A stretch of DNA of 64,000 nt from Ephemerocybe angulata (GCA_013368325.1 JAACJK010000114.1:1-64000), one strand, 5' to 3'. Positions 1 to 12,400 are shown, numbered from the stretch's first letter. The notes: generated by a model from the letters alone, not told the origin. Program-made: numbers and translations.

Positions 1-345
1 TTGATGGTACCTGTGCCTGATTTGCATGACAGCATTGATGGTACCTGTACCTGTGATGTCTTGTCCAATCTATGCAAAAGAGGTTTGGACTAGTCCACAA
101 TCATGATTGGAAAAGTCCAATGCTGGTCAAGTCCATACTAGATCAAATGGAAAAAGTCCAGCTGATTGGACAAAATTCCAACCCTGGAAAAAAATCCATT
201 AACAAAGACCCCAGACACCTGGACAAACAGTCATATCAATTGGACAAACGGACACACCAATGGACCAAAACCAGCCCAGTGGAAAAAATCCAGCCTTGGA
301 CAGAACCACCAGGGACCCCTTCTTAGGTGGGTGGACTGTCTGGTC
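1..345. repeat. Short-motif repeat region (TGGACAAA / GGAAAAAGTCCA type)
   Basis: A 14-base unit TTGATGGTACCTGT occurs at 1 and again near 35. From about 85 to 300 variants of TTGGACAAA and TGGAAAAAGTCCA recur roughly every 15-30 bases. Dense short motifs like these are usual in subterminal parts of DNA transposons, but no partner terminus is visible. No gene is supported here. Confidence 0.45.
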
Positions 346-770
346 TTGGGTACCTAAGGAGTCCCGGTCCGGGTGACTGAGGTGACAACGGAGATCCTCA
401 ATCTCCACATTCGGCATCTCCGGTGGACGTATCGATGCCTTCTGGCTCATTACGCGCACTGTGACAAGGTCCGAACTATGCTCCACACCCAAGCGGCCTG
501 CCTTAGTCGTGCGATTGCCACCAAAATGTCCGCAGAAAATCTCGCTTCTTCTCTTCCGTCCTCATCTGCGGGCCCTATGTAACTTTCTTCCTTCTTTCCG
601 CTTATTTCGTCTCGATCATCCCAACTTCAACCTCCACATGTATTCGTCATTTGTGTTACATCGTTACACTGTACAGTGCTTGCCATGGTTCCCTCTTATA
701 AATTTGTATTTGCATCCTCCGACCCTCCGAAACATTCTCCGACCCTCCGCATTTTGCCAGCTCCCGCGCT
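346..770. other. Unassigned sequence
   Basis: I see no convincing coding frame, splice pattern or repeat here. Short open frames on both strands lack any recognisable domain. Confidence 0.4.
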
Positions 771-1560
771 AAACAACCTCATGTCCTCCGACCCTCTGCA
801 TTTTGTTAAGTCCTGCGGGCGGCCACAACCTCATACGTCCTCTGACGAGCCCTCTGACCCTCCGCATTTCATTAGGTCCCGCTAAATACAAGTCCAACAT
901 CCTCTCATCCTCCAATTCATGAGCTCTCACACGCGTACCACCCTCCCCCTTCGTTAGCTCCCGCTTCGGATCAACAGGAAGGCTGCTCCGATGCTGGATC
1001 CACAGCTCCATCAGGCTCCGTCCCTCCACTTTTATTGGGTCCCCCTAGACTAATTAATATACTAATAAGAGTCATCCGTCCCTTCCCTTTGATAGCTCTC
1101 GCGTCCACCCAATGCCCATCCAATCCATCCTCCGCCCCCCGCCTTCGGTAGCTCTCACGCTTTTGCCTGAACCTCCCCATCTGAACCTCCGCATCTCAGT
1201 CTATTGTCCTCCGAACCTCCGCCCCTCGTTAGCTCCCGTGTGGTAAGTACAGGTTAAATGATCTCCATCTTCCGTTCCATCCTATGTTATTCCCTCCATC
1301 CTCCACCCTCTCCATCCATCCTCCGATTCCCCGTCTCCGGTTTACTTCCTCCGTCCATCCTCCGTCCTCTGCCTCATCCGTCCTCCGCGATGTGTTAGCT
1401 CCCGCGCTAGACACGTCTCGCATAACCCCTCCGTCCCTCCATGATGTGTTAGCTCTCGCGCTAGCCGCCACCCGCGCTAGACACGTCTCGCATAACCCTC
1501 CGTCCTCCATGATGTGTTAGCTCCCGCGCTAGACACGCCAAACTGCCACCGTTCACATCC

Positions 1561-1990
1561 TCCGTCCCTCCGCCTCCGTTAGCTCTCGCACTATGGACGC
1601 ATAGCTTCCTCACAGCTTCCTCCGTTCCCTTTGCCAGCTCTCATCCTCCGTCCCTCCGCCTCCATTAGCTCTCGCACTAGGGACGCATAGCTTCCTCACA
1701 GCTAGCTTCCTTCCGTTCCCTTTGCCAGCTCTCATCCTCCGTCCCTCCGCCTCCATTAGCTCTCGCACTAGGGACGCATAGCTTCCTCACAGCTTCCTCC
1801 GTTCCTTTGCCAGCTCTCATCTCCGTCCCGCCTCCATTAGCTCTCGCACTAGGGACGCATAGCTTCCACAGCTTCCTCCGTCCCTTTGCCAGCTCTCATC
1901 CTCCGTCCCTCCGCCTCCATTAGCTCTCGCACTAGGGACTAGCTTCCTCACAGCTTCCTCCGATCCTCCGCCTCCATTAGCTCTCGCGCT
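1561..1990. repeat. Tandem array, five copies of an 80-91 bp unit
   Basis: Copies begin at about 1561, 1647, 1738, 1822 and 1902. Each contains TCCGTCCCTCCGCCTCC, TTAGCTCTCGCACTAGGGAC, GCATAGCTTCCTCACAG and TTTGCCAGCTCTCATCC in that order, with small indels. The last copy is internally shuffled. Confidence 0.8.
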
Positions 1991-2314
1991 AGAGACGTCC
2001 TCCGTCCCTTTAGTTACCTCTCCTCTGTCCTCCGCTATGTGCTACATAGCTCTCGCGTTAGACACGCACAAATGCCTCCATCTCTCTGCTACCTCTCGTG
2101 TCCAATCCATCTTCCGTCCCTCAGACGCTAGCTCCTTCGTTAGCTCTTGCGCTACAGACGCATAGCTTCCTTCGTTAGCTCTCGTTGCTAGAGACGCACA
2201 GGTTGCTTTTGCCAGCTCTCGTCCTCCGTCCCTCTACCTTCGTTAGCTCTCGCCCTTTTGTTGTGTTAGCGCCCACTACCCCACATAACTTCCGCTGTCC
2301 CCACCTCATGTCCA

Positions 2315-2388
2315 CGCACAGTCCAGGCCCAGAACTGGCCTTTTCGAACCCTACGCTTGAAAAGGCAGTTCTGGGCCTGGACTGTGCG
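2315..2388. repeat. Long inverted repeat / hairpin
   Basis: A perfect 23-base arm at 2315-2337 (starting CGCACAGTCCAGG) pairs with 2366-2388 (ending CCTGGACTGTGCG). Pairing continues inward past a one-base bulge as CCTTTTC with GAAAAGG, leaving a loop of about 8-10 bases. It lies inside the tandem-repeat tract but its sequence differs from the repeat unit. Confidence 0.85.
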
Positions 2389-2640
2389 CGATCAGATCGG
2401 CAACTCCCGCGCTAAACATGCATGTCCTCCGAGATTCCGCATTTCGTTAGCTCCCGCGTAAGCACAGGGCGTCTTACACGCGTTCACCAGCAATAGCTTT
2501 CCAAGCCCACTCATGAGAATCAATAGCTCTCGCGTTTTGAGAACCAAGTCATCCCCTTTTTCTGAGAAAGGCGCGTTTGATAACACTTCCCCGTGTCTCC
2601 CCATCCCACCCTCCGCTCCATAGCTTCCATGTCTAATCCG

Positions 2641-3159
2641 GTGATTATTCCCTATTTTTCTTCCTTGTTTAACACAGACATCTACTGAACGGCCTGCAGC
2701 GATGGAAGCGAGCTCTAAAGCTCAGACCGATTCATGTCTACCAACAGCGCACTCGCTTCTCTCAGTGGCCTTGAGATATACGGGAAGATAACATCACGCT
2801 GAGAGGCAGGTATTATTTTGTGCAGAAAACAGTCGCGTAGTATCTCAGACTACGAGCTTAGAGAATTCATTTCAAAAATATAAGCAAAGCGTCGAAAGAT
2901 GCAATAGCCAGAAAATAGCGAAAATAGCTCAATACCAAGCTTCCCACAGCATGGAGCATGGCAAACCAGAATCGACCAATGGTAGATATCCACGCGGAGC
3001 AGGCTCTACCTCCGGATTCATGGATATCGCCTGCTGCACAGAACCGGGGGTGTGGGCCCCCACCCGCACACTACAAGAGACATTCCAAGCCCAGAGTAGA
3101 GCTCCACTCGGCAAGCGATATCGCCTGTGTTCGATTTTCCAACCTACATGTAACAAAAA
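2641..3159. other. Unassigned sequence
   Basis: No gene or repeat could be recognised. Short frames at 2929-3191 on both strands overlap each other and show no domain or splice pattern. Confidence 0.4.
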
Positions 3160-4290
3160 GATGGTGTGTCACTGACTCAGAGAACGCATAGTGAGCTCAA
3201 AGAGGCGAATGACATGGACTGGATTATCACCCCGAACGATAACGAGAGCCAAGAGGCCCCCATCGTGGCCCGTGGGAGAGCGATCTGGTCTGGTGGACCC
3301 GCCTCGGATCGATCGCGCATCCTGGTGGAGAGAGGAAGAGAGGAGAGGAGAGGAGAGGAGAGATAAATGGCACTCCGGAAGAGGTGTACCAAACACCGTT
3401 CGCGGTGCGCGGTACCAAATACGACTGAAGAGTTCGGCCCATTTACTTCCAAAGTGGAAGATCAAGCTCGAGTACGATGCATGAAGCACAAAACAGGAAT
3501 GACAGTACGTAGGCACGCGGAGCGGACCTCAAACACTACAGAGAGCTATCACTTGCCGCATGGACCCGGGAGCGTGAATCCCGTTCTGTACGCAAGAGAG
3601 TGTCTCTCCCCAGACTCGGTGTCCGCTCGGCGGCACATTCACCCGCCGTTGAAGGTCTGTGAGAGAATCAGAGTCAAAGGAACGAGAAAGCGAGAGAGAC
3701 AGGAGGGTCAAAGAAACGAGAAACGGAGGAGAGAAAGGAGGAGGACGCAAGGAACAGGTGGAAGACGAGGAAGAGGGAGGTAGAAAGTGAATCCCAACGC
3801 CGGACGACGCGTTTGGAGGAATCAAGTCCCCCAGCTGAAATAGGCTGACTGCAATTCGCGAATCCAACATCATAACCACCTCGAACGAGAGCCAAGGGGC
3901 CCTGCTCGCGAGCGATCTGATTCCGCAGCGCACAGCCTGCCTCGAATCGGGCCCGTTGGTCATACCCAGACGAGTGAAGGTAGAGGGAGGATTGCCTGGA
4001 CGAAGCAGAGCGGGAGAGCGAGGAAGCCGGTGGCGGAGACCCCGGTGATTCAGTGAACAGGGGGACCCAAGCAATCGAATGGCTCACCACCACCAAGCAC
4101 AGGTGAAGCGGACGCACTGAATCCCGACCCCGTAACCCTCTCCGCCGTAAACCTCGCCCCATCAGCACCAAACTGCTCAGATGGAAACGAGCTATCGTCC
4201 TCCTCCAGCGTCTGCAGCGAGCCCCTCCTGGCATCGAGCATAACCAAGATTCAAATACTTCGAGCACAGGTTAGAGGATGGCTGGCATCC
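3160..4290 (-). repeat. Dispersed repeat R1, one or two copies, reverse orientation
   Basis: Read on the reverse strand, this segment shares landmarks with 42150-43170, 44490-44890 and 59640-61300. Examples are a CTCTTGCGTACAGA block (about 3585-3600), TTGGCTCTCGTTCGAG (about 3880), GATTCGAGGC followed by CAGATCGCTC, and a block near 4060-4110 that matches 42160-42230. The part at 3160-3480 repeats the CAGATCGCT / CCTCTTGGC block, so it is probably a second partial copy. (AGGAG)n runs occur at about 3335-3362. The long Ser/Pro-rich frames on this strand follow from the repeat and are not taken as genes. Confidence 0.55.
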
Positions 4291-4559
4291 CATTTGAGAA
4301 CCGGTCAGCGTGAATGAAGATCGAATGGCGGGCTGCAGAGAACAAGTCTAACTTATCGAGAGGACCTGGGCCATGCAAACGAACCCAGGGAAGAAGGTGG
4401 GGAGGGAATGGGGAGATGGATTAAAGGTTGTGTCGAAGTGAAACGACCTCGGACCTGTTGAGCCCCCAACGTCGTCGCAACCGAGCGGGACGACGACCGC
4501 AACATTCCCCTTCCCAATCCTGCATAGCCAGGTCCGCCGATGTAAACTGAACTATACTC

Positions 4560-4760
4560 CCCAGAGGAGCTGAAGTAGGTTAAACAAGAAAAGAGAGAGG
4601 GGAGGGAGGCCGCGCTCATGCGCAGTGGTGGTGGTGGTGAGGAACAAACAGCAGAATCGATGATCGATGCAAGCACCGGGGCGCCGAGCTCACCGGCCGA
4701 CCGGGGGGCAAGCAGAACCAAACATGACGAGCGCTTCTTGACGCATTACGCATTCGCTTG
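4560..4760 (-). repeat. Dispersed repeat R2, reverse orientation
   Basis: On the reverse strand this carries AAGCGCTCGTCATGTTTGGT, then a GGTCGGCCGG core, a GATCGATTC box, and TTGTTCCTCACCACCACC followed by CATGAGCGCGGCCTCC. The same order occurs at 41810-42010 and 61840-62040. It sits just upstream of the ALDH pseudogene and next to R1, as other copies do. Confidence 0.7.
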
Positions 4761-4854
4761 TTCCTTCCCAACATCAACATCTTCCAGCTCTGCTTCTCAT
4801 CTCACAATGCATTCTATTCGAGTGACTAGATCTGAGCGAATAGCGCTGCGGCCA

Positions 4855-4860
4855 TATAAA
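4855..4860 (+). promoter_or_regulatory. TATA box relic upstream of ALDH copy 1
   Basis: TATAAA lies about 45 bases before the position that matches the ATG of ALDH copy 2. Copy 2 has TATAAAG in the equivalent place (18882-18888, reverse strand). This suggests the promoter was duplicated with the gene. Confidence 0.45.
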
Positions 4861-4900
4861 GTCGCCTAACCGAGGACCCATCCGCACGAATTCTACAGCA

Positions 4901-5755
4901 ACGTGACGAAGCCTCTCCCCGAAATCGACAAGGTACGCACCTCTCTCACTCCCTTCCTCCGTCCCCACTAACACACCCGCAGACCCACGCCTCCTTCACC
5001 ACAACATTCCTATTCTCCCTCTCCCACACCTCCTCTCCCACCAAGTCCAAGACCGACGCCCTCTGCCACGCGTTATGGCTCGACGAGTGCAAGCCGCGCC
5101 AGGAGGTCGTCACGGCCGAGATCGGGTCATTGGGCGCGCGCTGAGAGGTGCTGAGGAACTCGAGAGCTGGGTTGGCGGAGGGCCGGAGATTGGGAGGACG
5201 TCAAGTCGGATGGATGGCAGGAAGCGTGGAAGGCGAGGGTTGAGAAGAAAGCGAAGGGGGTGGTGTTGATTATTTCGTACGTCCCATTCTCTTTCTTATT
5301 GTTGTTTTTCGCTGTCTAGACTAACGAACGTTCATGCTTGTGTAGGCCGTGGAGCTACCCCATCATCCTCACCTTCCAAGCCCTCTGCGGCGCCATCGCA
5401 GCCGGCTGCTGCGCTCATAAAACCCTCCGAAGTCTTACCGACATTCTCCAAGCTTCTCGCCGAACTCATACCGAACGAAATACCTCAATCCTGCTGCGGA
5501 TCGCGTCGCACTGGGCGGTGTTCCGGAGATCACGGAGATCCTCGAGCTCAAATGTACGTCGTTCGTCTCCCCTACCTCTCTGTCCCTCTCATCCCTTCCT
5601 CGTCGTCGAGTCTACTCTACTAAAGCTAGATCTAATGCCGATCACACAGGGGCCCACACGCTCCGCCGCTGCTGCGAAGCACCTTACGCCGATGACCCTC
5701 GAGCTGGGCGGGAATATCCCCGTCATTATTGATGGGCGCGATCTTGGGGTGTGAT
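4901..5755 (+). pseudogene. Aldehyde dehydrogenase pseudogene (copy 1)
   Basis: This is a decayed relative of the ALDH at 17157-18831. It keeps the same exon order: a short first exon ending in EIDK before a GT donor at about 4932, a second exon beginning THASFTTTFLFSL, then PWSYPIILTFQALCGAIAAG after an intron at about 5275-5345, and finally [10 protein letters not shown]. The first two bases of the ATG codon now read AC. About 30 codons are missing in exon 2, which then shifts frame near 5125. Exon 3 is shifted after the AAGC motif, and the frame stops soon after the catalytic-Glu motif ELGG. No cysteine region or C-terminus follows. ALDHs of this type oxidise aliphatic or aromatic aldehydes with NAD(P)+, but this copy cannot encode an enzyme. 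Confidence 0.8.
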
Positions 5756-7963
5756 TTGTTTATGGGTTGGTCTCGGTTTCGAGCTGGGATGGCTATTGTG
5801 AGGGTTCTTTAGACACGTAAAGACGATGATGGAGCCATTCTAGTCGGGAAGGAGGCGGTAGGGTGTTGCGGGATCTTGGCTTGACCGGGACAGCTCGTTA
5901 TGATATAACGTGACTGGCTTAGTCCCGACCCTTCGTACCACCTCCCTTCCCTGGGGGGTGCGTACCTTCCTTCTTTGATCATTTGATTGTCTTTCGTCCT
6001 GCTTTCCTTTCTCCCTTCTATCCCTTTTGTTCATTCGTTCATTCACCGTTCGTTCATTCGTTCACTCGCTCGTGCGTTCATTCGTTCATTCGCTCGTTCA
6101 TTCGTGTTGGTGTTCACTGCTGACGCTGGGCTTTTGGTTCGGTTGGTTTGAATGGGCTGTAATGTGTTCCCTATCTTTGTGTTCCCTATCTTTTCGTTGT
6201 GTGTTCGCGTTGTTTTCGCTGAGCGCGACTCGTGCTCGGTGTACTCGAGACGACGTGATGGCGATGCTCGGGGAGGATTCGGAAGGAAGGGGGAGTTAGC
6301 GGGGGATCTCGATTCGACCGTGGACTTTTTGCGTCAATAGCTCTGGTCCGATGTTGGCTTAGTCCAACAGCTGTCCAATACCCTTCCTGCTTCGTCTTTT
6401 CGCGAAGCTGTCGCATTTGTCTTGGCTCGATGTGGGGTATCTGCGTTTCATGGTAGAGGTTGGGTCGGTGTGCAGTTTGTGTTTGTGTTCGAGCTTGGCG
6501 TTGGCGGTGTGGATGTGCATGAGGGGCGAGGTACGAGGGACGGCATTCGCATCTCGGGTGTACAGAGTCCGCGCCTCGGAGCAGACACCTAGTACATCGC
6601 GAGTGCCTAGGTCTCCGTGTTGCGCGTCTATTGTTTCATTCGGAAGCGCTTGGCACATATGTCATAATGTGCGTGCACGGTGACTGTTCTTTCGGTTGAT
6701 GAGGTGCGGTCGTGCATCGATCGATTTGGAAGTGAGTGCGTCTGAGCGAGGTGGGAGACGGTGTAATCTCTACGTACGCTGTCGGCGGACCTTTTTGGTT
6801 CCATGCGTTCGGTCAGGTGCCTGGATAATACATCCCTCTTACTCTCTCGTCTATTCTAGGGCGTTGTTGAGACTTACTCTCTCTCTTTCGGTTGGTCGAT
6901 GTTTCGGTCCTCAACTCTCATTTCGTTGTTTTCATTTGGTTCTCTCATGGTCGTTATACCGGAAGTGGGCGTGGGGATGTGTGCGCTGCGCGGGGATGAC
7001 GAGGTGGCTAAGCAGATTCTAACTTCCGGGTGCACTGGGGACCGTCGACCTTTTCGGTTGCTTTCAGCCTTGCGCTTGGTGTATAATCTGGAGGCTGCCT
7101 CTTCGATCTTGGGGGGGCGTTGATACTCCTTCGCCTTTCTTCGTAGCAAACGATGTTGGGTCTAGGCTGACGAAGCGGGTTCTGGGGGTGCGGCATTCGG
7201 CAGGGCGGGTATAGGCTACGCTAGCTCCTCTCGATGCTATTGAGTTTCGTAGCTGCTTCTTGGGCCTTAGCGCGATGATGGGGGATTCAGTTGAGCCTTG
7301 GATTTGTGCATCGGGTTTCACTTCCCTCAAATACATTTTCACGTTTATCTTCTACTTTACATATGTAACTATCTCATCCCTGAAGACGTAGCATACCTAG
7401 CCGTTTTTCAAGTCGTATCTGTGTAGGTACCGCTGTGCCCACTTTTCGTTCTGGGTGCATTCTTACTGTCGTGGGGATGATCGCGACGGCCAGACTATAG
7501 CATCAGTACAATTTGATTTGCTTTCACGGACGGGGCGGATTGACTTCGCTTGTAAGCTGATGAATTGTGCCGAGTTCCAGATGAGGGTTGCCCCGTTTCT
7601 TTTCTTGGTCAAGTCGTGTCTACGTACGAGGTCGTTGGAGATGTTGAGTCTCTCTTCCCCGTTCGCTTAATTCCTCTCTGTTCTTGGCCCCGCGGCGCGA
7701 TAGGTCAATGGCTGGTAGGATCAAGAGAACGGATATCATGCCCATTGTTCATTGATGTATTTCAGGATATACCAGTATCTCGATTCTCGCCTCCCATCTG
7801 TGCTTCAATATTTATAATAGTTTCGTCTCTGGAATCTTATAATCTACGCGACAATACAATGGAGACCAGTCATGCGCCGCGAAGCAGGCATTATTTCGTT
7901 ACATTTAAAGTCGGGGTCAAGACACATATTCGGTCTACTTGACCCACGCAGGATGGGAACAGA
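5756..7963. other. Intergenic sequence with a TTCATTCG minisatellite
   Basis: A run of TTCATTCG/CGTTCG units lies at about 6022-6108. A GTTCG-rich tract also replaces the middle of ALDH copy 2, so this may be shared flanking material. The remainder is GT/CT-rich with many short overlapping frames on both strands. I found no domain, signal peptide or consistent splice pattern. Confidence 0.45.
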
Positions 7964-9490
7964 TCAGGTGGACCCATCATGGAAGGCCGGTCGCATGACA
8001 GCGACACCCTCCTCATTCTTGAAGAAAACGACGTCGCCCTCATCCTCGACAAACTTACACTCCTTCAGCACGCGGTAAAACTCACACCACCCTATGGGAC
8101 GCCCTTCATGTGGTAGTCCATATCCTGCTATCTTTTCCTTCAAGGCAACGGATGCCTCCCACCTAAAAATTATATATACATAGTAGATCAGCCACCCAAT
8201 ATTGCGCCAGTAATTCGAGACGTACGCATGATAATGAGGAATCTTGCTGCAGACATGATGGAGGACGTGCGTCTCAGCGAGTCCGTGGGTAGCGTGTGCG
8301 CCAAGCCAAGCCATAATACTTCCACAATCGCCCATCAGACTGCGATCGAGAGTAGAGAGCGCCCCGCGAGAGAAGTTAAAAGCGGCGGCCCGGTAATGGG
8401 GAAGAATTGGGTCTGTGTGCTGCAGGAATGTAATGAGGACAAGCCAGTGGTGAATCCACAGGTAGGGATGAGATATATAACTGCCACAGTCGCAAGGCCG
8501 TTGTGGTATATCGCTGTCGCAATACTGGATGCCCATGCGGCTATTCCAATGGTCGAAATAACGACTTGGTTGTAGTCGCGCGGTGCGTACATGGGCGAAC
8601 TTGGGTTAAAGTGGCTCGTGCCCATTGGGTAGCGCTTCTGGCCGGATGTGTTGAATAGGAGATACGCAGGCCATCCCGCAAGGAGGTAGAATATGGTGGT
8701 GGTAATCGCACCAAGGGGGGAGTCACCGAGGGCGTCGTATAGCTCCCGGCGGACGACATCGCTCACCCGCGAACCCAAAAGGTCTTCCTGGCCTTGCTTC
8801 AAGGGCGGAAGGTTGAGCTCGGAGCGAGTGTGTGGTACGTAGGCCTGCTCTTGCGTCATGTGGCTCGTCGAGGCGTGGTGCTTCGCATGGCTGATTCGCC
8901 ACGAGTGGTACGGCACGCCCACGCTGAATACCGTGAAGCTAAGAACAGAGAAATATATAAATAGCACGAGGGAGGACTCACGAGGTGTGGAGGATGAAGC
9001 CGACAATGTTATTCACTGTCTTGGAGTTTGAAAAAGCTTGGTGTCCGCACTCGTGACCGAGCACCCAGATCCCCATTCCAAATAGACCTGTGCCGAAGGT
9101 GTACAAGGCCCACAAAGCGAAGCGGAGCGCAGAATAGACAAGAGGATGAGGAAGGTAAATATATCTAGGGTCGATGAGCGGGTCGAGGGCGGATGCGCCC
9201 TTGTAGATGCATCCAATGACGAAAAAGTCCCAAAAGCTACTCCAGGTCAGCTCATGTGGTGGAGTTAAATGTGACATGCTAACGCACATGTAAGTCGAGC
9301 TTCTCAGGAGTGACCTCTCGAAGCAATGAGACCTGCGGACACGTATGGCTGGCTCGTTAGGACAGAATATGTAGGGCAAGTACTTTAACTAGACTGACGG
9401 GATAGCACCGAGCAACGCCTTGATTGGGATATCGGGAACTGGGTAAACACCCTGCTCGACTGTGGTAACGCTCGTAACCTTCTGGACCAT
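7964..9490 (-). CDS. Delta-12-type fatty acid desaturase (five exons, one apparent frameshift)
   Basis: This is a membrane-bound ER fatty acyl desaturase, probably oleate to linoleate. Exons on the reverse strand are 9399-9490, 9288-9332, 8982-9236, 8226-8938 and 7964-8162; introns are 43-66 bp. All three histidine boxes are present: HECGH in exon 3, HAKHH after the exon 3/4 junction, and HVLHH late in exon 4. The motif IPSHCFERSLLRSSTY is rebuilt across intron 1 and is typical of fungal FAD2 proteins. The last intron (8163-8225) is 63 bp with no stop, so it reads through if unspliced, but splicing restores HAWEAS. Near 8462-8466 the frame must shift by one base to continue from YLIP to YLWIHHWLV, and no intron fits there. 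It is therefore either recently broken or carries a sequence error. Delta-12 is favoured over delta-15 by similarity only. Confidence 0.85.
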
Positions 9491-12400
9491 GACAGCGGTA
9501 AAGGTGGTCCCTCACTATACAGAAAGGAAGGGACTAGATCGATGTATTTACCTCTACCTGAAGCGACGCGAAGGTATATATACATGAAGCTGAACGGGCA
9601 AATACCAGGTATGAATCGAACTTGAATCGAACAAGAAATGAACGTTTCATAGCGATTTGGAATGGAAAGCTAGAAGCCGTGGGTAGGACAGCTTTAGCGG
9701 TACTTGATCATTACGCTCGAATCAAGGGGGCCTCATTCCCAATTCTACCCATAGCCAAGCCCAACCCGCACCCAACTGGGTATCCGAAAGATACGCAAAA
9801 CGGGGACCAGTAGTTCTGAGAGCTAAGGCTGAGAGGCAATCATTCGCGATCAATTAATAACAAACTTTGCAAGTATGTAGATGTCTTGTAGATAAGTAAA
9901 ACGATAGGCAATAGATTTACCTGAGCAATCAAAACACATGTTGGGGCGGGCGTTTATTTCCCAGAAGCCAGCGCTCGACCGGCTCCACCTAGTCAATCAG
10001 AAATAAGCATTGTTGTCTCTCTTCGTCCCAAGGAGGCTTGAGCTCCTACCTACTCGCCCTCTCCGGGTAGCCCGGTGACGGCACTTATCGCTCTCGTCCA
10101 AGGACACATGGGTGATGGGTCCTCCTGCCGTCGGTTGTTCCGCCCTCGCGGATCATACCAACCAGACCGCATGGCGTCAGGTCCAGGACTGGCACACAGA
10201 GGGTTAGTTGGAGTAAAATCTAAATACGGGACATCAATACTCAGACTCGCAAGGCTCTGGGCCGTGAGCTGAAATTGCGCTCCGAGATCCCCTCGCAGGT
10301 GGAGCGAGAATCATTGATCTCGATGTAGCCCTGGCGGCCCATGAGCCAGAGCACTTCGTATAGGCAAGGACATGCGCTTAGGCGTATTTAACTCATATCG
10401 TACACATGGCTATTCATCGCAGCCACGCGTATGAAGTCCGCCTCAAACGTAACTGTGTATCCCACGGAATCGGTCGCGTCCCCGTATCTTGTCACACGGT
10501 TTCATGCCAGTGAACGTTCTCCGCTATAGGTTGAGGTGAGTACCTTGTTCAGATTGCATTCTGTAACCCGACAGGTTTCATGTAGGACTAAACGGATTTC
10601 CTATATATTGGGCATGGCGCGCTCTTGGACTCTGTATGTCTGCAAAAACCATTGTCACCAGCGCGAGCCATACGGTGTAATCCAAAGCGACCCTGTGGCG
10701 ACCATAGATTATTATATGAGTCTGCCGGGCTTTACCCTCCCCCCGGGGTCCCATAGACGCTTAGGTGGAGGATAGGGGTGACCCCTAACATGGGACGATA
10801 TTCCCACCAGCGCTCGCGCAATCAAAAACCAAAAACCAAAAACAGGCCTGGCCACTATCGTACACCGTAGAGCCAGCGGCATGCCGGGATCGAGCCGGCC
10901 GGGAGATGGGGAGGCGTGTGAACGGTCGGATCAACGTCGTTGATTTTCGTTCCCTGCTTGTTCCTTCCCACCACGACGCAGGAGCACCAACCTCTCTTTC
11001 CCCTCTATCGTCCTATACACTGCTTCTATACTCGTATCTTCCTAGCTTGGAGTGCTCGATTGTCCTGGATTGGCGCGATAGGCCCGCATCAGCGTTGTCA
11101 TAGAACGCACGACATGGAGAGGACGGGGCGGGGCGAGATTGTGGGTGAAGGTCGGCGAACTGCGCTGCGGGTTGGACTATCCGAAGGAACGTGGCCTCTA
11201 ATGTGGTCTCTTGGTGCGTCGCTCCATTTCACCGCTTACTTGTCAATGTGCACAGAGCATGTCATGCCCGCCGTGGCCTTGCCTCTCGACTCACGCTTTA
11301 CAGTCCTGCGATACGGTTCTGCTTTCTGGAGTCCCTCCTCGATCATCCATCCCATCGGCCGACCCAGCCTATGCTTGACACGCATTCTCCGTTCAGGACT
11401 AACTTGTTATCGTTCCACCTGCCCCTTTTGCGATGATTATCGCGGAACGAGCTTTGGAATGTTTACAAAAGGTCGCCTGTATGGGGAATCCAAACCAAGC
11501 GTGCGGGTGTTGGCCTTTGACTTTCTTCTCCTCCGGCGTTGCGCCAAAATCATTCGAGGTATTCCGTCACCCCCGAACTTCGATACCTGGGATCGCAGAC
11601 TCGATCCGAACCTCTTTATATGTGCTCGGCTGCAACAGGCGATACACGTCTCGTGTTCTACGAGGCCCTTGGGTTGACGATGAACCGGGGATTCGTGTTG
11701 ACGGCGGTCCTTTGATCAGCCCTGTTTCCCCCTCTCCCACTCTCATTTATTCCAGTTTCCCCAATGCTAGAGCGTGTACGGCTGTGCTGGACGGCGGGGC
11801 GAACTTCGTCATGCTCATCATACCGAGAATTGTCCCTAGGCTTGGAATCTATCCCGCTGAATATGTCTCGGTTGGGTAAGCACGGCGGGGTTGCCCCTTC
11901 GCCATGAGTGCTTTTGCTCTTTGCCTTGCGAGTCGGCTTGGAATCCTCGGATTGCATTCAAACCCTCTTTTATTCCATTCGTCCTGAGGGGTTTGTCGTG
12001 AATCGCGATGAGTAATGTTCTTTGTTTATCTTATCCCTTATGTTTATGCGCTCGGGGTGTGCGTTCAACACGTACACGCTGGTGACATGAGCCTTCCTCA
12101 CTCGGGGCTCGTTTAACGGTGTCATCTGTGTTCGAGCATTTGCGGAGACGCCAGCGAGGTCGGGAGAGCGAGGCGATGTGGAGGCTTGTGATGATTTGGA
12201 GGAACACGTGGGGCGGAGTCTGTGGACTCTTGCTCGCGTTCGCACGTATTATCATCGGTCTCCGTATTTGCCTCTCTCGTCCCCACAATAGTGTTTGGCT
12301 TTCTTCGCCTTATTTCCTATCGCGCTTCGTCGGGGGTTGTCTGGTCGAACAATCTGCATTCGTGTGCCATACTGGGTACTTTTCGCTCGGCTCTGATGTC

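Larger units (their letters stand above)
771..2640. repeat. Degenerate tandem-repeat tract (CCTCCG / TTAGCTCTCGC units)
   Basis: The tract is pyrimidine-rich and built of repeated phrases: CTCCGTCC, TTAGCTCCCGCGCTAGA and GACGCATAGCTTCC. Spacing is irregular in the outer parts and regular at 1561-1990, where the unit is 80-91 bp. Open frames crossing it are low-complexity Ser/Pro/Arg and are not credible genes. It behaves like a decayed satellite array. Confidence 0.6.

Noticed and set aside
1561..1990. Regular repeats that could suggest a CRISPR array
   Set aside because: Units are 80-91 bp with no unique spacers, and the host is eukaryotic.
3529..4267. Two overlapping reverse frames of 181 and 197 residues
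   Set aside because: They lie in dispersed repeat R1, are Ser/Pro/Leu-rich, have no domain, and equivalent frames are not kept in the other copies.
8163..8225. Continuous open frame through the last desaturase intron
   Set aside because: It is 63 bp with GTACGT and TTTTAG ends. Splicing restores the conserved HAWEAS join, so it is an intron that happens to lack a stop.
10940..11879. Forward frames of 245 and 148 residues
   Set aside because: No domain, no splice logic, and the start overlaps a diverged R2 copy.
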